Shown: positions 9,418-18,006 of the stretch, in pieces | How positions within the stretch are numbered: position 1 is the stretch's first letter | Layout: every line of letters starts with the position of its first letter | Source of the DNA: an uncultured Flavobacteriales bacterium | GTDB lineage: Bacteria > Bacteroidota > Bacteroidia > Flavobacteriales_D > Crocinitomicaceae | DNA: 64,000 nucleotides | Assembly (NCBI GenBank): GCA_937876195.1 | Contig: CALEIK010000015.1 | Location: 62,001 to 126,000, forward strand | Reading direction: 5' to 3' | Translations under genes and position numbers: made by a program | The notes under the pieces: model-generated | The model's database searches: none | What the model was told of the DNA's origin: nothing | Seen by the model: the letters and a program-made list of their open reading frames with translations, nothing else

Positions 9418-9918
9418 CTAGTCTAGTTTAATTATTGCTGTTCGCTGGTTTGATAAAAAATCGTACGTATAACTCTTGTCTCTATAAATAAGAGTGATTT
9501 TGTTTTGTTGTTGTGGGTATTGATCCATTAAAACATCAAATTGAATGGAGAACGTGTTTGTAAGTTCTATAGGTTCCGATTCAAAATAGAAATTTGTCGT
9601 TCCATTGAGTGCTGTTTCAAATCCAATCAGTTGAAATTCAACTGTTTGATTCGATGTTTTCAACTGGAAATGTTCAATGATGTAATCATTCACCAATCGT
9701 GTTGTTGCACTGTCCTTTTGATGTGTATCAAGACGAATGATGTCTCCCGACTTCATTTCAAACATTTTTTCCAAATCGTGGGTTGTCAGCATTACTGTAG
9801 TTTCCATCCGCTGAGAAACCTCGTTGTATTCCATTTCAGCAAAAGCAAAGAAATACTCGTGAGCTACCGCAAGAGTTGAGGTTAAGCAAAAAAGTACGCT
9901 CAAAAAAACTAATTTCAT
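9418..9918 (-). CDS. DUF6702 family secreted protein
   Basis: 166 residues with an N-terminal signal peptide (~1-19, ending LAVAHE). The following AEMEYNEVSQ and LTTHDLEKMFE segments are the pattern I know from DUF6702, a Bacteroidota family of unknown function often encoded next to M1 peptidases, as it is here (1 bp gap). The mature part looks all-beta. The job is unknown; the context suggests help with the M1 peptidase or its localisation. Confidence 0.75.
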   Translation of the reverse strand: MKLVFLSVLFCLTSTLAVAHEYFFAFAEMEYNEVSQRMETTVMLTTHDLEKMFEMKSGDIIRLDTHQKDSATTRLVNDYIIEHFQLKTSNQTVEFQLIGFETALNGTTNFYFESEPIELTNTFSIQFDVLMDQYPQQQNKITLIYRDKSYTYDFLSNQRTAIIKLD

Positions 9919-9996
9919 TCACTTTTCGTTTGGGCGTCTAAATTACAAATAATTCGAGGAATTGTGTTAAAAATTACATGAACGGTAAGGAGAGCC

Positions 9997-10116
9997 TTTA
10001 AGACGGAAAGACAATAAGATATTATGACCTTAAGACTCTAGGACTTGTTTTATTCTATAAACAAAGTTGAATTGAGTCTTAACATCCTAAAGTACTAATA
10101 TCTTATAGTCTTTTAA
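9997..10116. repeat. Fold-back intergenic repeat, copy A (AAGACT/AGTCTT words)
   Basis: Nested inverted repeats: outer arms 10009-10024 and 10096-10111 (15 of 16 pair) and inner arms 10030-10038 and 10074-10082 (9 of 9, TTAAGACTC/GAGTCTTAA). The 15-mer at 9997-10011 recurs exactly, inverted, at 33797-33811 in copy B. It fills most of the divergent spacer between the DUF6702 gene and the GT2 gene. No coding capacity seen. Confidence 0.75.
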
Positions 10117-10147
10117 ATAAAAAAATAAAACATTCCAATAGAAAAAT

Positions 10148-10155
10148 TATCTTTG
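10148..10155 (+). promoter_or_regulatory. -7 promoter element TATCTTTG of the GT2 gene
   Basis: A TAnnTTTG match ends 6 nt before ATG 10162. An in-frame TTG at 10153 lies inside the element and is therefore unlikely to be the start codon. Confidence 0.65.
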
Positions 10156-10161
10156 CTTCCC

Positions 10162-10893
10162 ATGGATAAAACATTTAATACGCTATCGATTGTCATTCCT
10201 GCCTATAATGAGGCAAAAACGATTCATTTGATTTTGAATAAAATCAAAGCTGTAGAATTGGTTCAAGGCATTCAAAAAGAGTTGATTATTGTCAATGACG
10301 CATCTTCGGATGGCACGGACAAGGCAATAGAAACATATTTGGCAGCAAATCCCGAGTTGAATATTCGTTTATTCAACCAACCCGTGAATATGGGGAAAGG
10401 GGCAGCATTGCACAAAGGAATTGAATTAGCGACAGGTGAATACTTGGTGATTCAAGATGCGGATTTGGAGTATGATCCAGATGAGTACAACCGATTGTTG
10501 AAACCAATACTTGTAGGTCAAGCTGACGTTGTGTATGGTTCTCGTTTTATCGGTGGAAATCCGCACAGAATCTTGTTCTTTTGGCATTCAATCGGGAATC
10601 GTTTTTTAACGCGTTTGTCGAATATGTTTACCAACCTCAATTTGACTGACATGGAGACATGTTATAAATTGATTGAGACGAAAACGGCGCAATCACTCAA
10701 CCTCAAAGAAAATCGTTTTGGTTTTGAGCCAGAAATTACTGCGAAACTTTCCAGGGTACCAAAAATTCGTATTTATGAAGTTGGAATTTCCTATTACGGT
10801 CGTACGTACGAAGAAGGGAAGAAGATTGGTTGGAAAGATGGATTTAGAGCGATCTTTTGTATTTTGAAGTACAATATTTTCAGCAAGAAGTAA
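10162..10893 (+). CDS. GT2 family glycosyltransferase (polyprenyl-phosphate sugar transferase type)
   Basis: 243 residues from ATG 10162. GT-A fold motifs: SIVIPAYNE (nucleotide-binding), NDASSDGT, NMGKGAALHKG and the metal-binding QDADLEYDP. Later FGFEPEIT and the YGRTYEEGKKIGW segment match the dolichol/polyprenyl-phosphate mannose synthase-like branch. No C-terminal membrane helices are present, so it is the single-domain, membrane-peripheral form. Such enzymes load a sugar onto a lipid phosphate for wall, lipid or glycoprotein synthesis. Its own promoter sits immediately upstream. Confidence 0.9.
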   Translation: MDKTFNTLSIVIPAYNEAKTIHLILNKIKAVELVQGIQKELIIVNDASSDGTDKAIETYLAANPELNIRLFNQPVNMGKGAALHKGIELATGEYLVIQDADLEYDPDEYNRLLKPILVGQADVVYGSRFIGGNPHRILFFWHSIGNRFLTRLSNMFTNLNLTDMETCYKLIETKTAQSLNLKENRFGFEPEITAKLSRVPKIRIYEVGISYYGRTYEEGKKIGWKDGFRAIFCILKYNIFSKK

Positions 10894-10932
10894 TTCTTGG
10901 ATTCATCGCTGAAGCGTATCTTTATTTCCAGC

Positions 10933-12003
10933 TTACATCCGATAAACAATACAATTGATATTCATTCCTGCTCCAACAGAAGCTAAAAGAATGTGATTTC
11001 CTTTGTTGAGCTTGTGTTTCGGAAGTTGATCTTTCACGATCATATCGTATAATGTTGGAACTGTTGCGACAGAACTGTTTCCCAAACGTTCAATAATCAT
11101 CGGCATAATATCCTCGGGTATCTCTTTGATGCCACAAGCACGGTAGAGACGATTTACTATGGCCGCATCCATTTTCTCATTGGCTTGATGGATAAGAATC
11201 TTATCAATTTCGGATAAATCCATTTCTATTTTATCAAGGCAATATTTCATTGCCTTTGGAACTTCTGTCAACGAGTATTGATAGATTTTATGTCCCTTCA
11301 TTTTAATGTATTTGGTGACATCGCTACCGAAACGATTAAAACTCTCTCCGATACTTAAGAAATCCTTTTCTTCATTTGTATGAGAAACAGTTGCATGGGA
11401 AAGAATACCACGTTTAGTATCTTCTTCCTTCGCTTCAAGTATCGTAGCCCCTGCGCCGTCTGCAAAGATCATGGTGTCTCTATCGAATGGATCGACAACC
11501 CTAGAAAGTACTTCTGCTCCAATAATTAGACAGGTTTTAATCTCTCCACATTGCATAAACATGTGTGCTTGAATCATGCCTTGCACCCATCCTGGACACC
11601 CAAAAATGACATCGTATGGAACGCAAAAAGGATTTTTAATCCCCAATTGGTGCTTCACGCGAGATGCAATGCTAGGTACAATGTCTGTTTGATTCGATCC
11701 TTTGATTACATCGCCAAAATTGTGCGCAACAATAATCATATCAATGGTCTCTGGATCTATCTTTGCATCTTCTATCGCTCTTTCAGCGGCAATAAATGCA
11801 ATTTGGGAGCATGACTGGTCATCCTTTACATAGCGACGTGCAGAAATCCCAGTAATTTCCTTGAATTTATCGATTACTCGGGCATTACTATCTTGGATGC
11901 GACGTCCATCGTCGAAACAAAATGGATTTTCGTTGAAACTCATGTTTTCAACTTCAATTTCAGGTACGTAGGAACCTGATCCCGTTATAATCGTATTGAG
12001 CAT
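10933..12003 (-). CDS. 3-oxoacyl-ACP synthase III family ketosynthase (FabH-like)
   Basis: 356 residues with the FabH triad: Cys136 in VIFGCPGWV, His272 in LIHQAN and Asn309 in LGNSS. FabH-type enzymes condense acyl-CoA with malonyl-ACP. At ~356 residues it is longer than housekeeping FabH (~320) and has an extra segment near 20-45, as in a diverged Bacteroidota branch whose substrate is not settled. No fatty-acid genes adjoin it. It may start a special lipid or be a second initiation enzyme. Preceded by TAATTTTG. Confidence 0.85.
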   Translation of the reverse strand: MLNTIITGSGSYVPEIEVENMSFNENPFCFDDGRRIQDSNARVIDKFKEITGISARRYVKDDQSCSQIAFIAAERAIEDAKIDPETIDMIIVAHNFGDVIKGSNQTDIVPSIASRVKHQLGIKNPFCVPYDVIFGCPGWVQGMIQAHMFMQCGEIKTCLIIGAEVLSRVVDPFDRDTMIFADGAGATILEAKEEDTKRGILSHATVSHTNEEKDFLSIGESFNRFGSDVTKYIKMKGHKIYQYSLTEVPKAMKYCLDKIEMDLSEIDKILIHQANEKMDAAIVNRLYRACGIKEIPEDIMPMIIERLGNSSVATVPTLYDMIVKDQLPKHKLNKGNHILLASVGAGMNINCIVYRM

Positions 12004-12026
12004 ATTTTATCGTTTTAGTTCCAGTG

Positions 12027-12034
12027 CAAAATTA
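12027..12034 (-). promoter_or_regulatory. -7 promoter element TAATTTTG of the ketosynthase gene
   Basis: The minus strand reads TAATTTTG, 23 nt before the ATG at 12003. It separates this gene from yidC upstream. Confidence 0.5.
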
Positions 12035-12129
12035 AAATGTCTATAGCAACGATATGCTTTTTGATACTGGAAAAAAGTCCTCTATTCTTGAGAGGCTAAA
12101 TGTAATTGTGTGATTTCATGTTTACAAAA

Positions 12130-12283
12130 TGGCAATGTCTAACGTATGTTTCATTTATTGCCAAATGCTCATTTAACTAAAGATAGTTCTTTTTCGGTCG
12201 ATGAGCATATAATTTTAGGGTTCTTTAACTTCATTTTAGTTAAAGACCTAGTATTTCAACGCGTAGAAATCCAATTCTACGCG
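12130..12283 (-). terminator. Structured trailer after yidC: four consecutive stem-loops
   Basis: Perfect stems in order from the yidC stop: 12260-12268/12275-12283 (CGCGTAGAA/TTCTACGCG), 12223-12230/12238-12245 (CTTTAACT/AGTTAAAG), 12165-12172/12201-12208 (ATGCTCAT/ATGAGCAT) and 12130-12136/12157-12163 (TGGCAAT/ATTGCCA). The first is the best terminator candidate, though no long T-run follows. The rest may be a stable 3' end or a small RNA. Confidence 0.6.
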
Positions 12284-12288
12284 GTAAA

Positions 12289-14196
12289 CTACTTCTTTTT
12301 CTTATTCTTCAACTGCTCTTGCTGTGCTTTTTGCATTTGCTCTAAGCGCTCCTGAAATTTCGACTTGCCTTTCTTTTTCGGTGAGGCAGCTGCAGCAGCT
12401 TTTCTGTTCGCCATTTTCAGTTTCAACTTTTCTTCATCTACAAAGAAATACTTGATCATCAACATGATTAAAATTGAAAGCAAGGTTGAAATGAAATAGT
12501 AATAACTCAATCCTGAAGAGTAATTATTGAAGAAGAAAATCATCAGAATCGGGAAGAAGTACATGATTACTTTCATGTTCGGCATTCCTGGTTGCTGCGG
12601 TGTCTGCATGTTTCCGCTGTTGATAAACGTATACACCAACGTTGTACCAGCCATCAATAGTGTGAACAAACTGATGTGATCTCCGTACATCCAGATGTTG
12701 AATCCGAAGTCATAAATAGAGTCATACGACGATAAATCCTCTGCCCACAAAAATGATTCTTGTCGCAGCGAGAACGTCGATGGGAAGAACCTAAACACGG
12801 CCAATAGTATCGGCATTTGAATCAGCATAGGGACACAACCAGACAGGGGACTGGCACCAGACTCCTTGTAGAGTGACATGGTTTCCATTTGCTTTTTCAT
12901 AGCATCTTCCTTGTTCGGGTATTTTTGTGTAATCTCCTCAATTTCAGGTTTTAGAATACGCATCTTTGCAGATGAAACATACATTTTCCACTGGATAGGC
13001 ATTAATGCGAACTTGATGATGAACGTCAACAACAGAATAGCGATTCCAATGCTCATTCCTGTAGAACCTAATACCTCAAACATCGGTTGAACGGCATAAA
13101 TATTAATCCATCGGAACAATCCCCAGCCGTAGTTCAAAACATCTTCGTATCCAGCGTTATAGGATTCTAATACTGAATCGTCGTTGGGTCCAAAAAACCA
13201 ATTCATGTGCACCGATGCATTGTCAACACTTTTTAAGTTCAAATTCAATGAAGTCGAAAAATCTTTCAAATGCGTCCAGTCTTTTTCTTCATTGGCATCG
13301 TACGTATCAATCTTAAACGCGCTTCCTTTTTTCGCAAATGCTGTTTCTGATTTTAGAAATGAAGAGAAATAGCCTTGTTTGAAATTGACCCATTCAATTT
13401 TGTCTTCTGCTTCTTCTTCATCGTCTCCCATCTCGCTCAACCACGAAAATCCTTCGTTTTGGTATTTGTAGCAAACGGTTGAAACTCTTCGTTGCTCACT
13501 GAAAAGTCGCTCTGTTTTGCGCATGGAAGCTTCCCAGTTGAAAACAATATTTTGTGGAGTCACTTTTCCTGAAAAACCACGCAAATTGATGCTGTAATCG
13601 ATATCGTAGGCATCTTTGTTGAAATGGTACACAAATTCGACCACTTGGTTTCCTTCCTTTTTGAGTTGAAAAACAATTTTGTCGTTTGTTTTAGTTTTAA
13701 CAGTAAATATTTCCTTCGAAGTATTCAATTCCTTACCATCCATTGGAATGATTAGGTGATTTGTCGCATCTCCTTTGTGAAATAGCACCAATGGATTGAT
13801 TTTATCATCATTCTTCGCGAAATCATGGTAGGTCTCAAATTCCTTCAAACGAACTGAAGCAATCTGTCCACCTTTTGTATCAAAGTCAACAATCAATTTT
13901 TCGTTCTCCATGCGAATGATTTGACCATTCACGGGTGTTTTTACTGCTACAGTCTCTTTTGGAGCAGTTGTGGTATCTACAGTTTCACTTTCAATTTCTG
14001 AAGTGTCCTTTACTTCGACTTCCGCTTTATTGTCTTCGTTGGTAGCCTCTTTTTTGTTTTCAAGTTTACGTTGTTCTGTTAACTCTTCTTTGGCTTTTTG
14101 CTCCTTTAATTCTTCTTCAGATGGTTGATTGAAAATAGTAAACACTGAAAGTATTACTCCTATTATTACTAATCCGACAACGGTATTTTTATCCAT
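12289..14196 (-). CDS. yidC: Membrane protein insertase YidC
   Basis: 635 residues. An N-terminal signal anchor (VVGLVIIGVILSVFTIF) is followed by a charged linker (~25-85), a large beta-rich periplasmic domain (~90-350) and the conserved five-helix insertase core with the SPLSGCVPMLIQMPIL segment. The C-terminal ~60 residues are very basic (Lys/Ala/Gln-rich) and probably touch the ribosome. YidC inserts proteins alone or with SecYEG. It lies 30 bp downstream of pyrG and is probably co-transcribed with it. Confidence 0.97.
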   Translation of the reverse strand: MDKNTVVGLVIIGVILSVFTIFNQPSEEELKEQKAKEELTEQRKLENKKEATNEDNKAEVEVKDTSEIESETVDTTTAPKETVAVKTPVNGQIIRMENEKLIVDFDTKGGQIASVRLKEFETYHDFAKNDDKINPLVLFHKGDATNHLIIPMDGKELNTSKEIFTVKTKTNDKIVFQLKKEGNQVVEFVYHFNKDAYDIDYSINLRGFSGKVTPQNIVFNWEASMRKTERLFSEQRRVSTVCYKYQNEGFSWLSEMGDDEEEAEDKIEWVNFKQGYFSSFLKSETAFAKKGSAFKIDTYDANEEKDWTHLKDFSTSLNLNLKSVDNASVHMNWFFGPNDDSVLESYNAGYEDVLNYGWGLFRWINIYAVQPMFEVLGSTGMSIGIAILLLTFIIKFALMPIQWKMYVSSAKMRILKPEIEEITQKYPNKEDAMKKQMETMSLYKESGASPLSGCVPMLIQMPILLAVFRFFPSTFSLRQESFLWAEDLSSYDSIYDFGFNIWMYGDHISLFTLLMAGTTLVYTFINSGNMQTPQQPGMPNMKVIMYFFPILMIFFFNNYSSGLSYYYFISTLLSILIMLMIKYFFVDEEKLKLKMANRKAAAAASPKKKGKSKFQERLEQMQKAQQEQLKNKKKK

Positions 14197-14226
14197 GCTG
14201 TTTTATTTAATGCTTCTAATGCTAAA

Positions 14227-15843
14227 TTATTTTGAGTTACTTTTTTCCAGAGATGCTGCAATAAAAGCAACAAATAGTGGATGAGGAACTGCAACTGTAC
14301 TTTTGTATTCGGGGTGGAATTGAACTCCTACGAACCATGGGTGGTTTTCAATCTCTACGACTTCCACCAAACCTGTTTCAGGGTTTTTACCAGTGGCTTT
14401 CATACCGTTTGCTTCAAATTCTGCCAAATACTCATTATTAAATTCATAACGGTGTCTATGGCGTTCTGAAACTTTATCGGTATTGTAGGCTCTGTATATA
14501 TTTGAATTTGGTGAAAGTTGACATTTGTATGCTCCCAAACGCATCGTACCGCCAAGGTTTGAAATATTCTTTTGCTCACTCATCATATCGATGACAGGGA
14601 ACTTACAATTTTCTGAAATTTCCGTGGTGTGTGCTTCTTCTTTTCCTAATACGTTACGCGCGTATTCGATGACTGCGCATTGCATTCCTAGACAAATTCC
14701 GAAAAAGGGAATGTTATTTTCACGTGCAAATTTTACAGTTTCAATTTTACCTGAAATTCCTCGAGAACCAAATCCTGGAGCAACGAGCAAGCCGCATAAT
14801 CCACTCAATTCGTCCTTCACATTGGCTGGCGTGATTTTTTCAGAATGAATCCATTTCACATTGACTTTCACATTGTTGGCTACTCCTGCGTGAATGATAG
14901 ACTCACTGATAGATTTGTACGAATCTTTCAATTCAACATATTTACCAATCAATCCAATATTGATTTCCGATTCTGGGTTTTTTAAACGTAACAAAAAGTC
15001 CTTCCAATTGTCCAAATTAGGAACTGACTTTGTTGGAAGGCTTAATTTTTCAAGTACAACCTTATCGAGTTCTTCTGTTTGCATAAGCAATGGAACGTCG
15101 TAGATAGATTCAGCATCACGTGACTCAATCACGGCATTCATATTCACGTTGCAGAATTTTGCAATTTTTCTGCGCAGGGTTAAATCTAGTTCATGCTCTG
15201 TTCTACAGCATAAAATGTCTGGTTGAACTCCCAATTCCAACAATTGCTTTACCGAGTGTTGCGTTGGTTTCGTTTTTAATTCCCCAGCAGCGGCAAGGTA
15301 AGGCACGAGTGTTAAGTGAATGACCAAACAGTCGTTTTCAAACTCCCATTTCATTTGTCGCACCGCCTCTACGTATGGCAAGGATTCAATATCACCAACA
15401 GTTCCACCAATCTCAGTGATCACAATGTCATAATCTCCACTTTTTCCGAGAATTTGAATGCGTTCCTTGATTTCATCTGTAATATGAGGAATAACTTGAA
15501 CCGTTTTCCCTAAATACTCGCCACGTCTTTCCTTGTTGATTACCGATTGATAAATTCTACCTGTCGTTACGTTATTTGCCTGAGAAGTCGGTACATTTAA
15601 AAACCTTTCGTAATGTCCTAAGTCCAAGTCTGTTTCTGCACCGTCATCTGTGACGAAGCATTCTCCGTGCTCGTATGGGTTGAGTGTTCCTGGGTCAATG
15701 TTGATGTAAGGGTCTAATTTCTGGATAGTTGCAGAATAACCTCTGGCCTGTAATAACTTCGCCAAAGAGGCGGAAATAATTCCTTTTCCCAGAGACGATG
15801 TTACCCCTCCAGTTACGAATACATATTTTGTAGAATTTGACAT
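14227..15843 (-). CDS. pyrG: CTP synthase
   Basis: 538 residues, normal length. The N-terminal synthetase domain has TGGVTSSLGKG (P-loop-like) and KLDPYINIDPGT; the C-terminal class I glutamine amidotransferase has FFGICLGMQ (nucleophile Cys) and a late FHPEYKS (His, Glu). It makes CTP from UTP, ATP and glutamine. The preceding TAACTTTG leaves a leader of only ~20 nt, too short for a Bacillus-type pyrG attenuator. Confidence 0.98.
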   Translation of the reverse strand: MSNSTKYVFVTGGVTSSLGKGIISASLAKLLQARGYSATIQKLDPYINIDPGTLNPYEHGECFVTDDGAETDLDLGHYERFLNVPTSQANNVTTGRIYQSVINKERRGEYLGKTVQVIPHITDEIKERIQILGKSGDYDIVITEIGGTVGDIESLPYVEAVRQMKWEFENDCLVIHLTLVPYLAAAGELKTKPTQHSVKQLLELGVQPDILCCRTEHELDLTLRRKIAKFCNVNMNAVIESRDAESIYDVPLLMQTEELDKVVLEKLSLPTKSVPNLDNWKDFLLRLKNPESEINIGLIGKYVELKDSYKSISESIIHAGVANNVKVNVKWIHSEKITPANVKDELSGLCGLLVAPGFGSRGISGKIETVKFARENNIPFFGICLGMQCAVIEYARNVLGKEEAHTTEISENCKFPVIDMMSEQKNISNLGGTMRLGAYKCQLSPNSNIYRAYNTDKVSERHRHRYEFNNEYLAEFEANGMKATGKNPETGLVEVVEIENHPWFVGVQFHPEYKSTVAVPHPLFVAFIAASLEKSNSK

Positions 15844-15869
15844 AACGATAGAATTGTAACTTCGGGAGG

Positions 15870-15877
15870 CAAAGTTA
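15870..15877 (-). promoter_or_regulatory. -7 promoter element TAACTTTG of pyrG-yidC
   Basis: The minus strand reads TAACTTTG, 26 nt before ATG 15843. Confidence 0.5.
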
Positions 15878-15952
15878 CAAGATTCATCATATCTACGCCC
15901 TAAAAAAATCGTTTATTTTTACAGGAGAAATTAACAATCTAGCAGATAAGGT

Positions 15953-16858
15953 TTAATTCGACCAGTTTTCGTTGATTCCAAATTGTGTGTAAAAGACGGA
16001 AGGTCGGACTTCTTCCTTCTTGAAGGTTGCAAAGCCGAATTTATCTAGTCGTGGGTAGTGACAGCTGTTTCGGGCAATCCCCTTTGGTAAAAAAATCAAA
16101 TCATGAACGAGTCTGTTTTGAATGGCATGGCGAAAGTGTTCGCTGTCGATACCTAGTCTCAAATGTGCATTTTGTTGATAGGGTAGGTTGTATACGAAAG
16201 AAACATAACCGTTTCCGTGACTGGTTTTCCCGTAGGGCAAATTATCAATGATCTTATATCCATTGGCCATTTTTCCGTGATTCTCTCGGATGCGTTTTCC
16301 ATTTCTTGTCTCACCTGTCCAAATGGCAATTCCAGTGCCTAGTTTAAAACTTGAATCCCGGTAAGACAAATAAAAATGTCCTGTACGGTAACGGTCATCT
16401 GCATTGCCAGCAAATACATCGTTTTCATGGTAGAAAGTAAAATTCTTGACATGAATTGCAAAACCTCCAGATCGTTGTGAGGTTCCAACATTGTCAAAAT
16501 ACCAAATGTAATTGTAGCCCAATCCGAAGTTGTAGTTGGTTTGATGATTCAACCCGTCGAATTGAAAATCTACTGGCATTTGCTTTTTACCGCCTAACAA
16601 TACTAGTCCAACATGGTTTCTTGATTCCCAGAAGTTAGTGCGACCGCCATATCCCTTGCCATAAAAATAGATGGTTGATCCCGCATTGACCTGAAAAAAA
16701 TAATCTGTGTAATAGACTCCAGCATTAATCCCCATGGCATTGATGTGCGAACCAAAGTTGGCGGTCAGTCCAATAGTGACACCTGTATGATCCCTCAAAT
16801 AGTTCTGTCCTTCTGCAAGAAAAGGCAACAAAAGAAGAAGAAACAACAGTTTTTTCAT
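15953..16858 (-). CDS. Secreted protein, candidate polymorphic toxin type 23 domain
   Basis: 301 residues from ATG 16858, which gives a clean signal peptide (MKKLLFLLLLLPFLAEG); the longer frame from 16900 adds no plausible start. The N-terminal half has beta-barrel-like Gly/Tyr-rich strands. The C-terminal half has YHENDVFAGN followed by DRYRTG, then HAIQNRLVHD and a CHYP segment, a combination I associate with the Bacteroidota 'bacterial toxin 23' family. I could not verify this. It could equally be an uncharacterised outer-membrane protein. It is divergent from the LytS-type kinase and has no obvious small immunity gene beside it. Confidence 0.6.
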   Translation of the reverse strand: MKKLLFLLLLLPFLAEGQNYLRDHTGVTIGLTANFGSHINAMGINAGVYYTDYFFQVNAGSTIYFYGKGYGGRTNFWESRNHVGLVLLGGKKQMPVDFQFDGLNHQTNYNFGLGYNYIWYFDNVGTSQRSGGFAIHVKNFTFYHENDVFAGNADDRYRTGHFYLSYRDSSFKLGTGIAIWTGETRNGKRIRENHGKMANGYKIIDNLPYGKTSHGNGYVSFVYNLPYQQNAHLRLGIDSEHFRHAIQNRLVHDLIFLPKGIARNSCHYPRLDKFGFATFKKEEVRPSVFYTQFGINENWSN

Positions 16859-16960
16859 GATTGCAAAATAAGTCAAAAACCATTCCAAATGATAATACAA
16901 GGGTAAGTATTAAAAAATACCCAGTCATCCTTTTTAGCGGACAACATTTAGAAATAGTAG

Positions 16961-16968
16961 TAAATTTG
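16961..16968 (+). promoter_or_regulatory. -7 promoter element TAAATTTG of the LytS/LytTR pair
   Basis: TAAATTTG ends 6 nt before ATG 16975, implying a leaderless or near-leaderless mRNA. Confidence 0.6.
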
Positions 16969-16974
16969 AATCGT

Positions 16975-18006
16975 ATGATGACAAAACGCTTTTATTGGTT
17001 AGCACAGTTCATTGGTTGGACTGCATATTGTGGTTTGTTGACCTTGTCGGTGTACACAAACAATCCTGCGCATGTCGACCTTGCGTTCCTCTTTAATATT
17101 GTGGTAATTATCGTTGCAGGAATTTCAGTCACACACTTGCAACGGTGGGTCTTCATAAAGCTAGGCTGGTTATCCATGAAATTACCAAGACTGATTCCAC
17201 GCTTGCTTATTTCTTCATTTTTCTTTTCGATTCTCATCTCTATTATTGACTTGCTTACGGATCATTTATCGGCCGTGTATAGCGTTAAGAACAATCCGCT
17301 GGATCTTTCCGATGTGGTTGTCAACGTATTCTCTGCCTTGTTTTTGGTGCTTTTTTGGAATGCTATCTATTTTACGTTTCATTTCTTTCAACAATCAAGA
17401 AATCAGGAGATTTCAAACCTTGAATTGACGGCCAGTAATCGTGAAAGTGAGCTAAAAAACCTGCGGTCTCAATTGAATCCACATTTTTTATTCAATTCGC
17501 TGAATAGTATTCGCGCGTTGATTACTGTTGAGCCAGAGAAAGCTAAAATATCAATTACTACACTCTCTAATCTGTTGCGTCAATCGTTGATGTTGGGCAA
17601 GGAGAATTTGGTTTCGTTGGAAAGTGAGTTGAATTTGGCAAAGAGTTATTTGGAACTAGAGAAAATACGCTTTGAAGAACGTTTAAAGGTTGAGTGGGAA
17701 TTATCGCCTGACCTTGCGTCATTTGAGATTCCACCATTTACATTACAAATGATGGTGGAAAATGCGATTAAACACGGTATTTCAAATCTGAGAGAAGGGG
17801 GAGTTGTGCGCATTATCGTAGAAGAAAACGATGATTTTGTGCAAGTCGAGGTGATTAATACAGGAAGTTTAGAATCAGTAGTTGATTTGGGCGTAGGCAT
17901 AGAAAATATTAAACAACGATTGGCCCTGCAGTATGGACAAGGGGCTGAATTCACGTTGACGGAAAAACAAGGGTTTGTCCATGCAATCATGAAATTTTCG
18001 AAATGA
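16975..18006 (+). CDS. LytS-type sensor histidine kinase (His_kinase domain)
   Basis: 344 residues from ATG 16975 (reads MMTKRFYWLAQF); upstream codons back to 16861 would cross the promoter. Four hydrophobic helices (~10-28, 38-53, 75-95, 115-138) form the input region with no large sensor domain. The kinase core has QLNPHFLFNSLNS (phospho-acceptor His170) and the ATPase MMVENAIKHG and GVGIENIKQRL boxes. It overlaps the response-regulator gene by 4 bp (ATGA). The signal is unknown; Bacteroidota LytS/LytTR pairs often regulate envelope or exopolymer genes. Confidence 0.94.
   Translation: MMTKRFYWLAQFIGWTAYCGLLTLSVYTNNPAHVDLAFLFNIVVIIVAGISVTHLQRWVFIKLGWLSMKLPRLIPRLLISSFFFSILISIIDLLTDHLSAVYSVKNNPLDLSDVVVNVFSALFLVLFWNAIYFTFHFFQQSRNQEISNLELTASNRESELKNLRSQLNPHFLFNSLNSIRALITVEPEKAKISITTLSNLLRQSLMLGKENLVSLESELNLAKSYLELEKIRFEERLKVEWELSPDLASFEIPPFTLQMMVENAIKHGISNLREGGVVRIIVEENDDFVQVEVINTGSLESVVDLGVGIENIKQRLALQYGQGAEFTLTEKQGFVHAIMKFSK

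Noticed and set aside
9541..9879. A 112-codon plus-strand frame opposite the DUF6702 gene
   Set aside because: Antisense shadow of a real gene with a signal peptide; unlikely amino-acid composition.
15844..15880. pyrG attenuator of the Bacillus type
   Set aside because: The leader after TAACTTTG is only about 20 nt and has no initial C-run or terminator hairpin.
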